This document shows, one piece after another, positions 23,961-36,800 of a stretch of DNA of 64,000 nt. The position numbers and the translations under genes were made by a program. Positions within the stretch are counted from its first letter, which is position 1. Each line of letters opens with the position of its first letter. Location: contig CAMQGK010000416.1 in assembly GCA_947000775.1 (NCBI GenBank), forward strand, positions 1,618,001 through 1,682,000, given 5' to 3'. The stretch comes from Pterois miles (taxonomy: Eukaryota; Chordata; Actinopteri; Perciformes; Scorpaenidae). The notes under the pieces are model-generated. The model had not been told where the DNA came from. It did not search any database and worked only from the letters and a program-made list of their open reading frames with translations.

Positions 23961-25285
23961 CCACCACCAGAGGTCAGGATGGTTATCAAATTTTTGTGGT
24001 TCACATGTTTTTTGGGAAATTTGTGAGTTAATGACTACTAATGGTCAGTCAGTTGTGTGGATCTCAAGTGTGAGAGTTGTCAGCCAGTTATGCGAATAGG
24101 TGCATGTAGAGCTGAGAATTACATGCACAGCTCAAATTTATGAATGTGGTATTTCGATACCTGTTACTGTATGTGTTCACTACAAAATACACAGACACTA
24201 GTGATCTTTTTACCCTGCTTTCCAAAGTTTGTCTTCAGTTTGTGGGCAGATATGTCATGTTCTCCACTGAAGAAACGGTTTTGATGAAATCATTCCCGAA
24301 CCATTTTGTTATGCCCCTGCATGGAAATGAGAGTGACTGTAATCTGGTCTTCCACTTCCTCCTTTTCATTGCCCTACACACGCACACATTTACGCACTCT
24401 TGTTCAGCGCATAGGCAGAGCTTCAAGGCTCAGGCTTCACTCAGGAGCATTTGTTTTGACTTGCATGTCTGTTTTATGTCTGTCGAAAATGTGTTCTGCC
24501 TCGCCAGTTTTCCCCCTTCAAATAGGAAGTCAGATTAAACTCAGTAGTACTGGAAGCAGTGCATATAAACACACCCGACAAGCTGAATGATTAGTAATGA
24601 CTTTTCAAACCTTTACCACAACCCCATTCCCAAAACCAGGCCTCTGTGGTCAAAGCAATTAATATTTTATTTTACTAGAGTTTAAACTTTCCCTTTCTCT
24701 TTACATTAAACAAAGTATATGGCAGTACTAATGTAATTTTCTTCAGATGTTGGATGAAAGATAAAGGAGCATTGGCTTGGTGAAGTAATGCTGGTGGTGC
24801 TCAGTCGGGCCAATATTTATCTAGTGTGCCAGAGTATGAATCAGTCTCAACAAAAACCATTTGATGCATTTTTGGTCTACTTTAGGTGTTAGAGCAAAAA
24901 ATAGGAAACGGCTACCATCTCTACCAACATTCAGGAGAGCTCCAGAGGTGACCTAAGTGTTTGGAGCTGCCAGGAGATGGCATTCAGTAAGTGACATTCT
25001 GTGGGAGGAGGGATATTCATTGATGGCAGTGAGCTTATTAGTGATTGATCTATCACTTTGGTCCAGTGACTGTGGTGATCCCACAACCTTTTCTCTTCCA
25101 CCACCAGCAGGTTTACATTTTTGGTTCAGAGTGAACTGTCTCAGCAGTTATGAGATGGATTACCATGCAGTTACAGATGTTAATGAAGTGCAGTCTTAAT
25201 GACTTTGGTTGTCCCCTAACATTTCATTCAAGCGGCAACAATAGACTAAATGTTTCATTCATCCAGTCAATTACTTTAACATTTA

Positions 25286-25834
25286 CCGTATTTTTCGCAC
25301 TATAAGGCGCACTTAAAATCCTTTAATTTTCTCAAAAATCGACAGTGCGCCTTATAATCCGGCACGTTTTATGTATCAATTCTGGTTGTGCTTACTGACC
25401 TCGAACCAATGTTATGTGGTACAGGGCGCTCAAAAATCTGTCAAAATGTTTTATTACGACTTTGGTAAGCTACGAAGCCGCACTGCTGGTGGATGGATTG
25501 TTGGAGCACTACGGCACTCACCGACACTGTCAAAACGAAAGTGAAGAAAACTAATTCGGAGCTTGCCATAATTCCGAGTGGATTAACTAAAGAACTCCAA
25601 CTGCTAGATATTGGTGTCAACAGGTCGTTCAAAGTTAAACTGTGAGCTGCGTGGGAGCGTTGGATAACAGACGGTGAACACACATTCACCAAGACAGGGA
25701 GGCAACGCCGGAGTTATCCCACTATCATGAGACGAGAGCGCCTTATGTATGAAAATAGACATGTTCATTGATAGAGCGCCTTATAATCCGGTGCGCCTTA
25801 TAATCCGGTGCGCCTTATAGTGCGAAAAATGCGG
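25286..25834 (+). mobile_element. pogo/Tigger-type DNA transposon, 549 bp, internally deleted
   Basis: Bounded by TA (25284-25285, 25835-25836). Terminal inverted repeats start CCGTATTTTTCGCACTATAA and complement GTGCGCCTTATAGTGCG..CGG at the right. Inside, the + strand encodes SELAIIPSGLTKELQLLDI then GVNRSFKVKL, a stop and AAWERWITDG. This is the DDE_1 C-terminal signature of pogo-like transposases (GGLT..LQPLD..VN..FK). The N-terminal CENP-B-type DNA-binding region and first Asp motifs are absent. The right end carries two to three copies of a 17-bp GCGCCTTATAATCCGGT unit. Confidence 0.88.
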
Positions 25835-26999
25835 TACTTGATAGATCGTCACCAAATTTTGTAAAGACACATGGTTCCCACAGCATCAATCCAAATCACT
25901 TAGGTGGTCCTTTGACTTTTCCTCTAACACCACCATGGGGTTGACATTTCAGTTATATAAATCAAATGTTCATCATTCATAGAATGCTCCAGATAATGCA
26001 GATTCAGTGTATAATTAGGGAAAAACAAGCTGCATTATTACAAATTGTGCCACTTGGCTCGCAGGTACCTTAAGTGGATGGCTTATTGGTGAACATTATT
26101 ATGAGATAGATGTATGCTTTTTATATGTACATGTATAACTCAGTTATCTTATTCACCTATCTACACAATGCCTGCACATTTTTGGTGATGTAGATTTTAT
26201 CTGTCTATACTCCAAACTGCAGTCGTCAGGAAAACTACAATACAATGTCATAATTTCTGCTATTGGGGTGAGAGTATTGTAAAACAGTGGCATCAAATTC
26301 TTTCCAAGGAATCAGTCCTTCAGTTAAGTTTAATTGCAATTCAGAGGAGTGGTTCTAAGACATTTGATAGATATGGGCCCTGATTCCACTTAGTTTTTAC
26401 CTCGTTCCCTACCTATTCTCTGAGCCAGGACACTATGATTGTGCATACATATTTGTAAAGCCTTAGTAACTGATGAAATGACCTTTAAGTACGGTAATTT
26501 GCTTTGTAACACAAATATGTATTCTGACTTCAAGCTGACGTTGAGCCCGTATCCTAACACACAAGCAGATACAAGGCAAAGTTAACGCTTCACATTTCTA
26601 GATACAGCTTTGAGATGTCAAAGCAGAAGAAAGAACTCTTCCATGACCAGATGTTTCTCGTGTCAAGTGCTTCTACTTAACTTTGACAGAAAATTGGCCC
26701 ACACAGCTAAAATTGCTAAAATTGGATCTAATGCAGCTATGGTTTGGATAATGAATATTAATACCCACTTCAATGCTGACAAAGGCAGAAGGAATAAGCT
26801 GGATTTATGGACCTTATATACATAAATTCCTATGTTGAATGTCTTTTTATTGTTACCCTGTTTATTGTTGGGTCGTTCCTAAAATTGCAAGCTGATTTTA
26901 TTCTTCTCTTGCCTTTTTTGTCACTAGTACAGTCATTTAATGGTTTTGTTTGCTATTTTTCTTACTTTTAGCCAGAATGTGATGCGTTTAATACATGAT

Positions 27000-27000
<1 letters not shown>

Positions 27001-27035
<35 letters not shown>
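27001..27035. repeat. (AC)n microsatellite
   Basis: A pure AC run of 35 bp in the long intron. Confidence 0.95.
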
Positions 27036-27036
<1 letters not shown>

Positions 27037-29239
27037 CAAGAGAGGGCAGTGCAGTATTAAACAGTGAGGGAATGTTTTTCTGGCTGCTCTGTAGACAAGG
27101 AGGTGTGGTTGAACTTTTTACCCTAATTACTTTCCTACTAATGCCTGCAGCTTGCCGGAATCACTGTGGCTCCCTCTGGGCCCCTATCAGGCTCTGATGT
27201 GGCCAGCGTTTGTTGTGTGTGTGGGGTGTGGGGTGTCTAGGTTTGAGCTGAGAATGAGAGGAGATCGAGTCAAAACAACGAAATAAATAGCAAGAGGGAG
27301 TCCGGAAAGAAGAACAGTTCTTCTTTTCCAGTTGTCATGGAATTGTAGAGGCAAATTTGATTGTCCATGCTTGGATTCAAGTTCCTTAAAGTGCTGAGAA
27401 AATGTGCAAATTTGAACATAATTATTCCATGGCAAGTGGTTGAACTCCATCTTTTGATAAAATGAATGTAATATGATTCAAAGCCCCAAAACAGCGACTA
27501 GAAATTCTGAGAGTTTATGAGATTGATTATGAAATTACATGGTCAGCGTCTGCTTCCAAGATCAAACATCAACTTTGAATGTAGTGCCGCTATTTGCCTT
27601 TGTCATTGCAGTGAAGACTTCACATTGTTTGTCACATTGTTTCAACACTTTTTCCAGAGACGTTTGTTTTCTGCCAAGAATGAAAGTCCAGTGAGACCTT
27701 CGAGTACTTGAATGTTGACAAACTGTTGGGTATTGGTAAAGCTAATCTTAAATTTCATTATTCAAAAGTTCCTATCATTTGAACCCTAGTGGAAATAAAA
27801 TTCCTCTGAAGTCCAACAGTCTCCAGTTGGAGCATCAGTGTTCTCTTTTTCAGCAGAGCCAGCCTTTGCTTTCCAAACCGAGGTTGTATTTGTTTAGCAT
27901 TTCCACAGCATGTAATTGTCGTTCGTATTTGGGGAGCTTGTAAAACCTTGCACCAGACGGAAATGTGATGACGTTCCTTACTTGTAAATGAATTTATTTG
28001 CCTGCTTTTTAATTCCTCCTCAGGCTTCCATCTATGATTTCCTCAGCCACATGAAGTCTTGTGGTTTTGACCCTCTGGTTTAGTTCACGTTCGTAAAAAA
28101 GATGTGTGCAAATTTTCTCAGTCAGAGGGAAAGTGCTCATGGAATAAGCGCAGCATTGATGTAAAAATTTAAATCACAGATGTCAGCATGTTTCATCTAG
28201 GAGGAAGTACACATACTAGATTGATGATAATGGCACAATAATAAGACATGCACCATCCATAATGGTCCTTAATGACCATTGCCAACAGCTGTATATCTAA
28301 AATTAAGACTTACACATGGTTGTAAAAGTCACATTAAACATTGTGTTGTTAGGAGGATGTCCAAATCTGGTACAGTGCAGCATAGTGACACAGTAGTATG
28401 ACAGAAAAATGACCCAAACAGCCAGGTTTTACTGTAGGGCCAATCCAAAGGGAGATGGATTCAGCAGGTGTCTGCTTGCTTTACAGCATAGCAATTTAGG
28501 ATGTGAAAAATCACCATCAATTACCATGCTAGTAACAGTAGCACAGGTACGGCAATGATAGCAACTGGTTGTTTCAGACTGAATCTATCAACATACAGCG
28601 AAACATGTGTCTACCCCATATTCTCCAAGGTGGACATTTTTGGTTCAATCCATCCATCTATTAGATGGAGAAATTTAGTACAGATATTCATGGTTGCCAG
28701 AGGATAAATTCTAATGAATTTGTTTAACTTCTGACTTTTCACATGATGGCACCATCAGATCAAAGTTTTACTTACCATTTTACTTACCAAGTAAAATGTC
28801 TCCACATCTACTTATTGAATTGGCACCACATTTTTCAGATGCTCATGGTTCTCTGAGGATGTATCTGATGATTTTTAAGAAGGGAAAGGCAAGTATTAGA
28901 TGGACTGCCATGAGACTGGGGCATTTGAATTTCCATCAGGATGAAGATCGTCTGACTTTTCATGTAGTGCTATCATCTGGCTGTATTTTCTGTCAGGTGC
29001 TAATTAGCAATTGCTAGCTTCTCAAATTATTTTACATTTATACATTTCTTAATATAAAGCTATGATACAAAAACTTTGCCTTGATGTTGTTAAGTTGTTC
29101 AGTGAGAAGTGCTCTTTTTTATGACATTGCGTGTTGCAACAATGGTTTACCTGAAACGTGTATGTTTTTTCTCTCTGACCGTGCTCCATTATCATTTTGC
29201 ATTTTGTCTATTGTGTATCTGGCAGGGCCGCACCATTTT

Positions 29240-29800
29240 TCCTTAATTTCGTGAGTAGTGTCTTGTCCTATCAGAGGAAGTAAATGAGCCAAGCCTCCTT
29301 TCCTCCATCTCCCTCATTTTGTATCCTTTCAGACCCAAGGGCCAGTTTGAGTAATAGTAATTGACACATTGATCTAATAGGGCCATCGTAATAGGCCTGT
29401 TACTGAGCTGGGGAATGGTGCTCGGCGTCACCTTAACATGTGCAAGGACTGACATCCCGCCATGATCCATAATGATAATTGTGATTTAGCCTTGCTTTCA
29501 ACCTACGCCCCAACGTCCCCGGCATCAGGAAATCTTATTACATCTGACCCTGCATTGCCTCCATTAGAACTGGGTCATTTGTTAAAATACTGCAAAAGCA
29601 AAACAATTGAACCCTGTGCCATTTTGATCCTATAATAGCGGGTTATCATGGTCCCTTTGAATCAATTCCAGAGGCCCATTTTTCGGGATAGAGCTTTGAA
29701 TTAGATTGATCAGACTCTGATAATGCTGAAATCGATGATATAGCCGCCTAAAAGTAAATTATCATTGAGTGAAATTTTTGTATTTATCTTAATGTCTGTG
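29240..29800. promoter_or_regulatory. candidate conserved non-coding element
   Basis: About 560 bp free of repeats and open frames, with a striking density of homeodomain, TALE and TCF-like words: AGTAATTGACAC, ATAATGATAATTGTG, ACAATTGAACC, CCTTTGAATCAATT, TTAGATTGATCAGA and AATCGATGAT. A near-palindrome GTAATAGGCCTGTTAC lies at 29388-29403. Codon-like constraint is absent. BCAS3 lies next to TBX2/TBX4 in vertebrates, so distal enhancers in its introns are plausible. Function is inferred from composition only. Confidence 0.4.
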
Positions 29801-30003
29801 CTCTTGATTGGTAATGGTAGCTGTGCTCACAGCATGTGGACCTTTGCAACGTTGACGGAGACGTTAACTATGAGGACGGAAAAATGAATTAGGGATTGTT
29901 CAAAACTTTTTTTCTGTGGCACCTCCTTTATCTTCTCCAGTAAGCATTCTAACATACAAGCAGTGTCTCTCTCTCTCCTCCCTCTCTTCCTCTCTCTCAC
30001 TCA

Positions 30004-30005
<2 letters not shown>

Positions 30006-30053
<48 letters not shown>
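30006..30053. repeat. (AC)24 microsatellite with CT-rich left flank
   Basis: A pyrimidine-rich CTCTCTCTCC.. tract (29965-30000) passes directly into the AC run. Confidence 0.95.
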
Positions 30054-30055
<2 letters not shown>

Positions 30056-32507
30056 GAGTACACATGCAGTGCTGGGATAATGTTTTAATTCTGGCCGTAG
30101 TGGCTTAGTGATCTCAGGGCTCACTTAGTGCTGTTACTGTCCAGCCACTGGCTTGGGAGACACACAGCACACTAACCTCGCTGGTGTGTATCTGTACTTA
30201 TAAATGTCTGTATGTATGTGTGTTCACGTATGACACATAGACTCCCCGTGGTCTTAGCTCATGTATCAACATCAAGATGGTTGCAGCAGTTATTTTGTCT
30301 TTGATTTCTGGGTGTGTGTTCCTGCCTTTGTCTGTGTTAAGAGAGGTGAATTGTGTCAAAGTACTGCCTCTGGTGTTAACATCACGGTCCTACATCAGCC
30401 CTGAGTAGCCGATTGTTTGACAGCGCCACACAGTTTTAGTCATTCTAACAACAAATTTGCACAGTGGAATGCAATTCTAGTCCATTTATGCTTCACAAGA
30501 AAAAACAAACAAACACAGCAAATACAGTAGTGCATTCCTGTAGTGCAATTTTTAAATTTTCATCTGGAGGAAACGCAGCAACAAAACCACAGATTTCCGG
30601 CATTCTCTGAGCAGATAATATGGTCAGCATCTTAACATAAAAAATTAGACATCAGGGAAACACTGTCCATCAGCTTTGACAACATTTTAACACCAAGCAT
30701 CACTAATGTAAACTCAGAGTCCGCCTCCACCCATCCTGCGTTCTGTCCTGCAGGCCGCCTGTCAAGTGCAGCTTGATCCGGGTTGCCACAGTGGAAGGTG
30801 GGGGGTTGATATTGTAACCACAAAAACAAGAATAGAAGAAGCTACCCTAACACTGAAGTAAGAGTTGCTGACGTACCTGATTGCAATAGGTACAGTCAGT
30901 TACGAAAGGTTGCCTCATATACAGTATGTATACTGTACCATTAAGTTCATAAGGCTACATTCCTAAATTTAACTCTTTGACACTGCTTTGTAGCTAGACA
31001 ACATCTTATACACCTGGACAGGCCACTCATATACTCAAATGTGATCAACTGTGGATGACGCGACTAATCCATATGTCAAGTGCAGACAGGGTCATATATA
31101 ATACTAAAAACAAATAAGATTATTACACTGAAAATTAATATTGAGCCTTTGAACCTTGTCTGTGCCATTGAAAATTACAGCAACTTACACAAATTCACTT
31201 CTCAATGTTTTAGTTCAAGTGTTGGTTGTAGCAATTTTTTGGACTTCAAAAATTAAAATCCAGGCCAGAAAAAGTTGTAACCCTGGCTTAACTTTTGCTC
31301 TCTCAGTCCTAGAACCTGGTTTTCCTCAAGGCCTCTCTTAAGAAGCACTCTCAACAGTCAACCAGTTGTAGTTCAAACTCTTCATTAGCCAATACATACA
31401 GCACAACTTCCACCAGCACCAGTGTGCAGACACAAACGCTTTTTGGCAGTTGCTGTCATATTGAAGAAAGGCTTAATACTTGTGAGGCATGTCTAAGACT
31501 GCACAAATAGACAAAGGTCAAGTCAAAACACCATGGAAATGGGTGGAAGAACTGAGGGGTGAAAAGAAAGGGAAGAAATAGTAGGAAAGACAGGCTGGTT
31601 ACTCTTTCATTAGGCCCATTAAGAGCTCCCTCCATTGGAAAACTCAACTCTGACTAAAGCATGGTGTCTATAATGCAAACCTACAAGAGGTTTATTGTTT
31701 GTTATTGATTGATATATTGATTATTGCATTAGATTTTTCCAGATTTTTGGTACAATGCCGTTCTGCAACAAAGTGCTTTGGCCAATCAAATGCAAGTGTG
31801 CATTCCAGGTAAAACACCTTGTTGCATTTGCTGTGTAGCAATGTGCTTAAAGATTCACTTAGCTGTAAAGTTGTTTTTACGAAGTGTTATCCAAACGTAC
31901 TCAAAGGAGGGGTGAGAAGGCTGTAGTCATAGTGAGGGGCAATACTACATTAAATAAGTTGTAAAGAGTGATAGCAGCGCATACCTGTGTGTTCAGACAG
32001 ACTCTCCTTGAAGGCATTCGATGGCGTTGCGCCTGGTTGTTCACACAATAAGTGTCAGAACTGGTTGTGAAGAGTGAATGAACAGTTTGAGGGAGAAGTT
32101 CATATTTTTCACCTCCGCCACCTGGCCAATCCTGTGGGCATGCTCGGTGGATTGTCAGTTTTGGAAAGCTAAAAAAGTTGTTCCCCTGATTTCGGTGGTG
32201 TACAGGAGAGGCCTCTGTTACACTATACATTCTAATATGGCTATTTTTTAAAATTTTTCCACAGTTTGCCTTTTGGTTCTTCACCCAGTGACTGCATGTG
32301 TCAGAGTTCTGAATGTGAGAAGCAGATCTCTTTCCATCATAAAAACCAAAAGGAGTAATGACTGCGAAGGCAGACAGACCTTGATACAGTAGAGTCGGAC
32401 AATGGAACATTCAGGAAGGAATATTCAACATGATTGAGGTCATTTCTGCCTTGTACTGGATGAAAGTCTTCCCATTTTAAGCTTGTCATTTGAATAATGT
32501 CCAGAGT

Positions 32508-32700
32508 TTCCTAGAGGTAGAGTGGGTTCATCTACCAAATGGAAGGTTGTTGGTTCGACCCCCGGCTCCTCCGGTCACATGTTGAAGTGTTGTAGAGCAA
32601 GATACTTAACCCCAAATTGCTCCTGAAGGCTGTGCTATTGATTTGTGAAAGCGTATTTAGATTAGATCCTGATAGGCAGGTGAATGTAAACTGCAACTTG
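32508..32700 (+). mobile_element. tRNA-derived SINE
   Basis: Contains a polymerase III B box (GGTTCGACCCC, 32552-32562) and a degenerate A-box region before it (GGTAGAGTGGGTTCATCTACC). The typical fish SINE body follows: CCCGGCTCCTCCGGTCACAT, TGAAGTGTTGTAGAGCAAGA and TACTTAACCCCAAATTGCTC. Not a tRNA gene: no acceptor stem or cloverleaf can be folded around the B box. The sequence after about 32680 (TGTAAACTGCAACTTGACTG) recurs at 41878 and belongs to another repeat. Confidence 0.75.
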
Positions 32701-33526
32701 ACTGGTTGGTGGATGTAGTTCTTTTAGTTGTTGTGGTTGTGAAATCAGTTTCTAAATGTAATAACTAAGCCCTGTCTTTTAATAGACCAAGCAGCAGTTG
32801 TGATAGCAGTGAAGAGCAAAAAACACATTAACTATCACCCCTGATGAATTTGCATGATTTGTTGATGGTCATGTGTTTTGTATACCACCGTAGAAAATTG
32901 CTGAAAATATAGTCACATGCATTGGCAATATTCTCAAGTTGTCAAGCAAATCGAGGGAAGGGGTGCTCAAAACTAACCCTAACACCCTATTTCTTCCCTG
33001 ATAATCCCACATTGTGAACAACAAATCTGTGTTGAAATAGGAGAGGGAATTATGACCTGTTCAGCTTCCTAACACGAGCTCAGTGTCTATTGTTTTGTTT
33101 TTGTTTTTTTACTGTGGTTTGGAATTGGATAGTGAAAATCGCTGCTATTGGTATCTACTGTTAAATTTCAGGTTTTGTGATATCCCTATTCCCTATGCCC
33201 CACATAGAAAAAAGAGACTTAATAAGATAATAAAATAGAAATCAGGCTGGTGATGATGGGAACTCCATCTCATTCTGCTCATTCTGCTGCTAGTGACGGT
33301 AGAAATTCATTATTCATAGAGCAGTAGACATATAAGTAATTTTATTTGAAGCTGTAATTTGAAAAGAGAACGACGGTAGATGTGTGTCAGAAATGTCTGT
33401 CTAAATAAGACGTTATCATTCATCACGTCTGTATCTGCCGAAGCCCTGAAGTTTTATCAATAGTTACTTGAGGACTGCATAAATTATTCAGACACTGACT
33501 AAATGCATTTGTTTTTCTGTTTTCAG

Positions 33527-33634
33527 GACAAGCCCTCCCTATTGTTGCGCTGACCTGTATTCTCTACGGACAGGGGAAATGGTCAAATCAATTCAGTTCA
33601 AGACGCCCATCTATGACCTCCACTGCAACAAACA
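33527..33634 (+). CDS. bcas3: BCAS3 coding exon c (108 bp)
   Basis: The acceptor is TTTTTCTGTTTTCAG and the donor GTATGT. The exon completes the split Gly and encodes TSPPYCCADLYSLRTGEM then VKSIQFKTPIYDLHCNK, ending with CA of a codon that becomes His with the first base of the next exon. This is the most conserved part of the propeller in the window: only Ala for Val after CC, and His for Arg after CNK, differ from the recalled human sequence. It follows a 23.4 kb intron and precedes one of only 96 bp. Confidence 0.97.
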
Positions 33635-33730
33635 GTATGTCTGATCTGATCAAAAACAAAACAAAACTCAAGCACCTCATATTTTATGATACTTTCATTC
33701 TGTTAATGGACCGTTTTCTCCTTCTTCCAG
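33635..33730 (+). other. bcas3: 96-bp BCAS3 intron c-d
   Basis: A complete GT-AG intron (GTATGT...CTTCTTCCAG) between exons c and d. Short introns near 80-100 bp are normal for compact fish genes. Here it contrasts with the 23.4 kb intron just upstream. Confidence 0.95.
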
Positions 33731-33807
33731 TATTCTTGTTGTGAGCCTACAAGAGAAGATTGCAGCATTTGACAGCTGCACCTTCACAAAGAAGTTCTTT
33801 GTTACAA
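33731..33807 (+). CDS. bcas3: BCAS3 coding exon d (77 bp)
   Basis: The exon is preceded by CTCCTTCTTCCAG and followed by GTAAGA. It encodes ILVVSLQEKIAAFDSC and TFTKKFFVT after completing His, and leaves one base of Ser. ILVV.LQEKIAAFD is a typical propeller inner-strand pattern and is shared with human BCAS3 except Ser for Val. Together with exon c it covers one blade. The separating 96-bp intron is near the lower size limit for fish. Confidence 0.97.
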
Positions 33808-36800
33808 GTAAGAAACTTTTTTAAGACTTAGATTTGTTTTTCTGTCGTACTATAAGAGACATTTTCTCTGCAAACCACAGTTCAGAAGCATCCTGGTTAA
33901 AAAGTGTGATACCTGTTTTTGAGGAGCTTCATTTGTTTCCTTGAATCTGTTTTTGTTGTCTTTTTGACTTTTCTGTTTAATCTCTGTTTTTCTGATCTGT
34001 TATTTAGTTCTGACAGGAAAAGGAAGCTTTTATTTAGTTGCAGAAGACAATCAATTATTATTCAGATCACACCTAACTTAGATTTTATGTAGATTGTTAT
34101 CACATGTGAAATATTATTTTATTGCCAATAGAACCGTAACCAACAACACTAACATGATCAGTGACTCAGTTTGACTCGGTTATCATGTCACCAGCCACTA
34201 AGACCTGCTGTGCTCTCAAGCTTTGCATTGTGACTAAACTGCTTTTATCAAAACATGATGTGAGGCCCTCCATTTGAAGCTCAGCACAGGGAAACTGTTT
34301 ACAACACAGCCCTTGCATCCTCCTGGCTGTACCTGCCATGTCTGCTCCAGGAGGCTGCGAAAGAAAGGCCAGACTGTATTACAAGGCCATTGCTGTCCAC
34401 TTAAGTCATTGACTGGAGTAAACTGACCTTACTGGCTGGCTTTAATGTGTCTCCTCTTTGTCTGCCTGCCTTCCCTATCAGTGTCTGAGCCACAGGAAAC
34501 CAAACATACTCAATAGTTATTAATCGTTTCTGAATGCAGGGGCCTCCTCTTCATAGCTTTGTTTGGTCTGTTTGGGCTGTAACGGCAGTAAACAAAGAGT
34601 CCTGTGATGTGTGGAGCTCCACTTGGGATGGCCATTCTGCTGCTGTATGTTCGTGTCTTCTTCAGGGATGTGATGGTGGACATGTCATGTTTTTATGAGC
34701 ACTTAAGACTCGACCCATATATACATTCTTGCTTTTCATTCAAGTGCTGTGAGCCGGGGCTTTCTTTCTCTTCTGTTCAACTTGACCCCGTAGCTTCGTT
34801 TAGCTTTTCTGTGGTCATAGTTTGGTACTAGTGATGCACAGATTGTGAAATTCTGGGCTGATACCGATACCGATGTTTAAAATAACAATTTGGCCAATAG
34901 CTGATGCTATTAATATAGACCGAGAAGTGCTATCATATTGTAGAGCAATGCTGCTTTTTGTAGTGTGATTGTGCTGCACCACCTTACTGTCCCTATGGCC
35001 CGCCGCTGGCAGAATCTGTTGCCACTGGGTATGACAACCAATTGTGAGGCCTGCGGAGTGGTGCAGGACCTGCTGCTGCAGATGGTGGGAATGGGAACAA
35101 ACTAAATGCTGGTGCAGGGCCATAATTGCCACTGTGCTCTTGCTATGCATCAGGGGCCAAGAATCATTGTACATCCTCTCTAGTAGCAACTTAAAGTTTC
35201 TTCCTAGAGTGAATCACTTTTTATACATATTCCATCAATACCATTTCATCTTATCATTCCTTGAGGCACAGTTAAGAGCTTCAGGCTATAGTTTTGGAAC
35301 AGTTGTTCCCTGAATGAAGGCGTTTATTCTCCGTGTTTCCCATCACAGCTTCCTGCTTTCACAATTGCAAAGCAGTTTCCAAGTCTGGCCCTATGGTTCA
35401 TTGTTTAATGACGATAATCCTACCCTTTAGCCCGAAGATTTGGGAACCGGTTGATCTTAGACCTCTAAGCTTGTCAGGTAATTACATTTGGGATATCTGA
35501 ATCTTAAAAGTGGTCTAAAACTAACTTGAGCCAAACAGATTTAGTATAATGTACAGACAATGCAGCAATTTTTCCAATGTGCTCAACCTTTAGACCTGCA
35601 GATCAACTTTAGAGACATATGGCTTGGTGGAAAATGGCCTGTGCAGTTGTACCGTACGGGAAACCGTGTATAATGTAGGGCTGTCAAAATTGACGAAAAA
35701 TGAGGTTTGAATATTTGCTTTTAAAAAACACATACACAAACACATCAAAGTATTTGAAAATCTGTTTTTGCACATTACGTCCATGGCACTGTGCCTTAAC
35801 TGGCTGTGAGGGATGCAGTGCTTTGCAGTGCTTCCTTTTGAGCTTTTACTTATTGTTGGATGCCCTGTTTCTATTTATTCCTGTTGCTTGCTTTGGAGGT
35901 GTTATGGACAAGGAACGGCTGATTCGTGAAGTTGAAATGAGTTATCTACTGTATACGATACCTCCTCATTTCACCGCAAAAATCTAAATAAGGTGGCAGC
36001 TGGCTGGAGGGAGATTGCCTAAAAATTTCCCACTTAATGTTGGCAAAATTGTATGTCATTTCCAGTAAATATCACAATATAAAACCCGTACGTATTCGTT
36101 TAATGACGTACATTTCATTTTCAATCAATGAAAGTGACATTGTGTAAATTTTATATTCATTTATATTTCATATAATGTAGTGAGTATATATATATATATA
36201 TTCATGTAGTGAGTATATATATATATATTTCCACAATTCAAATTTAGAATATTGTTTGATGCCCTCGTATATTGTAGAGTCTTCATGTACAGATAACTGT
36301 GTGAAAATAACAGCTGTCAGTAATGACAGTTACTCTTATTGGTAGAGGTAGTTATTGTTGAAATAAAGCAGCAGCAATATCAGTGATGGAAGTATTATTT
36401 TGTTAACTTTTAGTACATTTGAAAAATGTAAGTTTAGACTGAAATATCAAACTCAACTATTGCCAAGCTTACAAAGATCTTTCAGGATTCAGCCTTCAAA
36501 ACCCTAAACCCTGCTTTCTTTTCCTTTGATTCCACCCATCATGTCTGTTTCCTCTGCCTGCTTCAGCCCCCTGTTCTCCACCCAGGATGTCAAACATATG
36601 TTATCTCACTGCCTGGGCTCCCCTCGGCTTTGGAGAGGCACAAAAGGCTTCTCTGGCGTTACCAGCTACCCTTGTGGCTTACCTCAACCCACTTTCTCCC
36701 CACCAACCCCTTCCCCAACCCGGCACACTAAATTACTGTCTCCACCTCATCTGCTCCCCGAGCACTAAACTACTGTCAGCAAGCCATTTTCCCCACACCT

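Larger units (their letters stand above)
10104..33526. other. BCAS3 intron b-c (23.4 kb), repeat-rich
   Basis: The largest intron in the window. It holds several LINE fragments, a gypsy relic, a Tigger element, a SINE, three CA repeats and at least one candidate regulatory block, all listed separately. Segments 10860-14420, 17810-20180, 23970-25280, 25840-29230 and 29800-32500 show no gene. They contain scattered short motifs of unclassified repeats (for example a degenerate GGTATCGTTTGGATTTTAAC word at 19029, common in fish) and otherwise unique sequence. Confidence 0.75.

Noticed and set aside
31901..32410. 169-codon antisense open frame
   Set aside because: No domain or motif recognised, no splice or promoter context, and a frame of this length is expected by chance in 64 kb of six-frame sequence at this AT content.
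32508..32575. Possible tRNA gene from the B-box sequence
   Set aside because: No cloverleaf or acceptor stem forms and the downstream body is that of a SINE. The same applies to 46913-46980 and 56030-56093.
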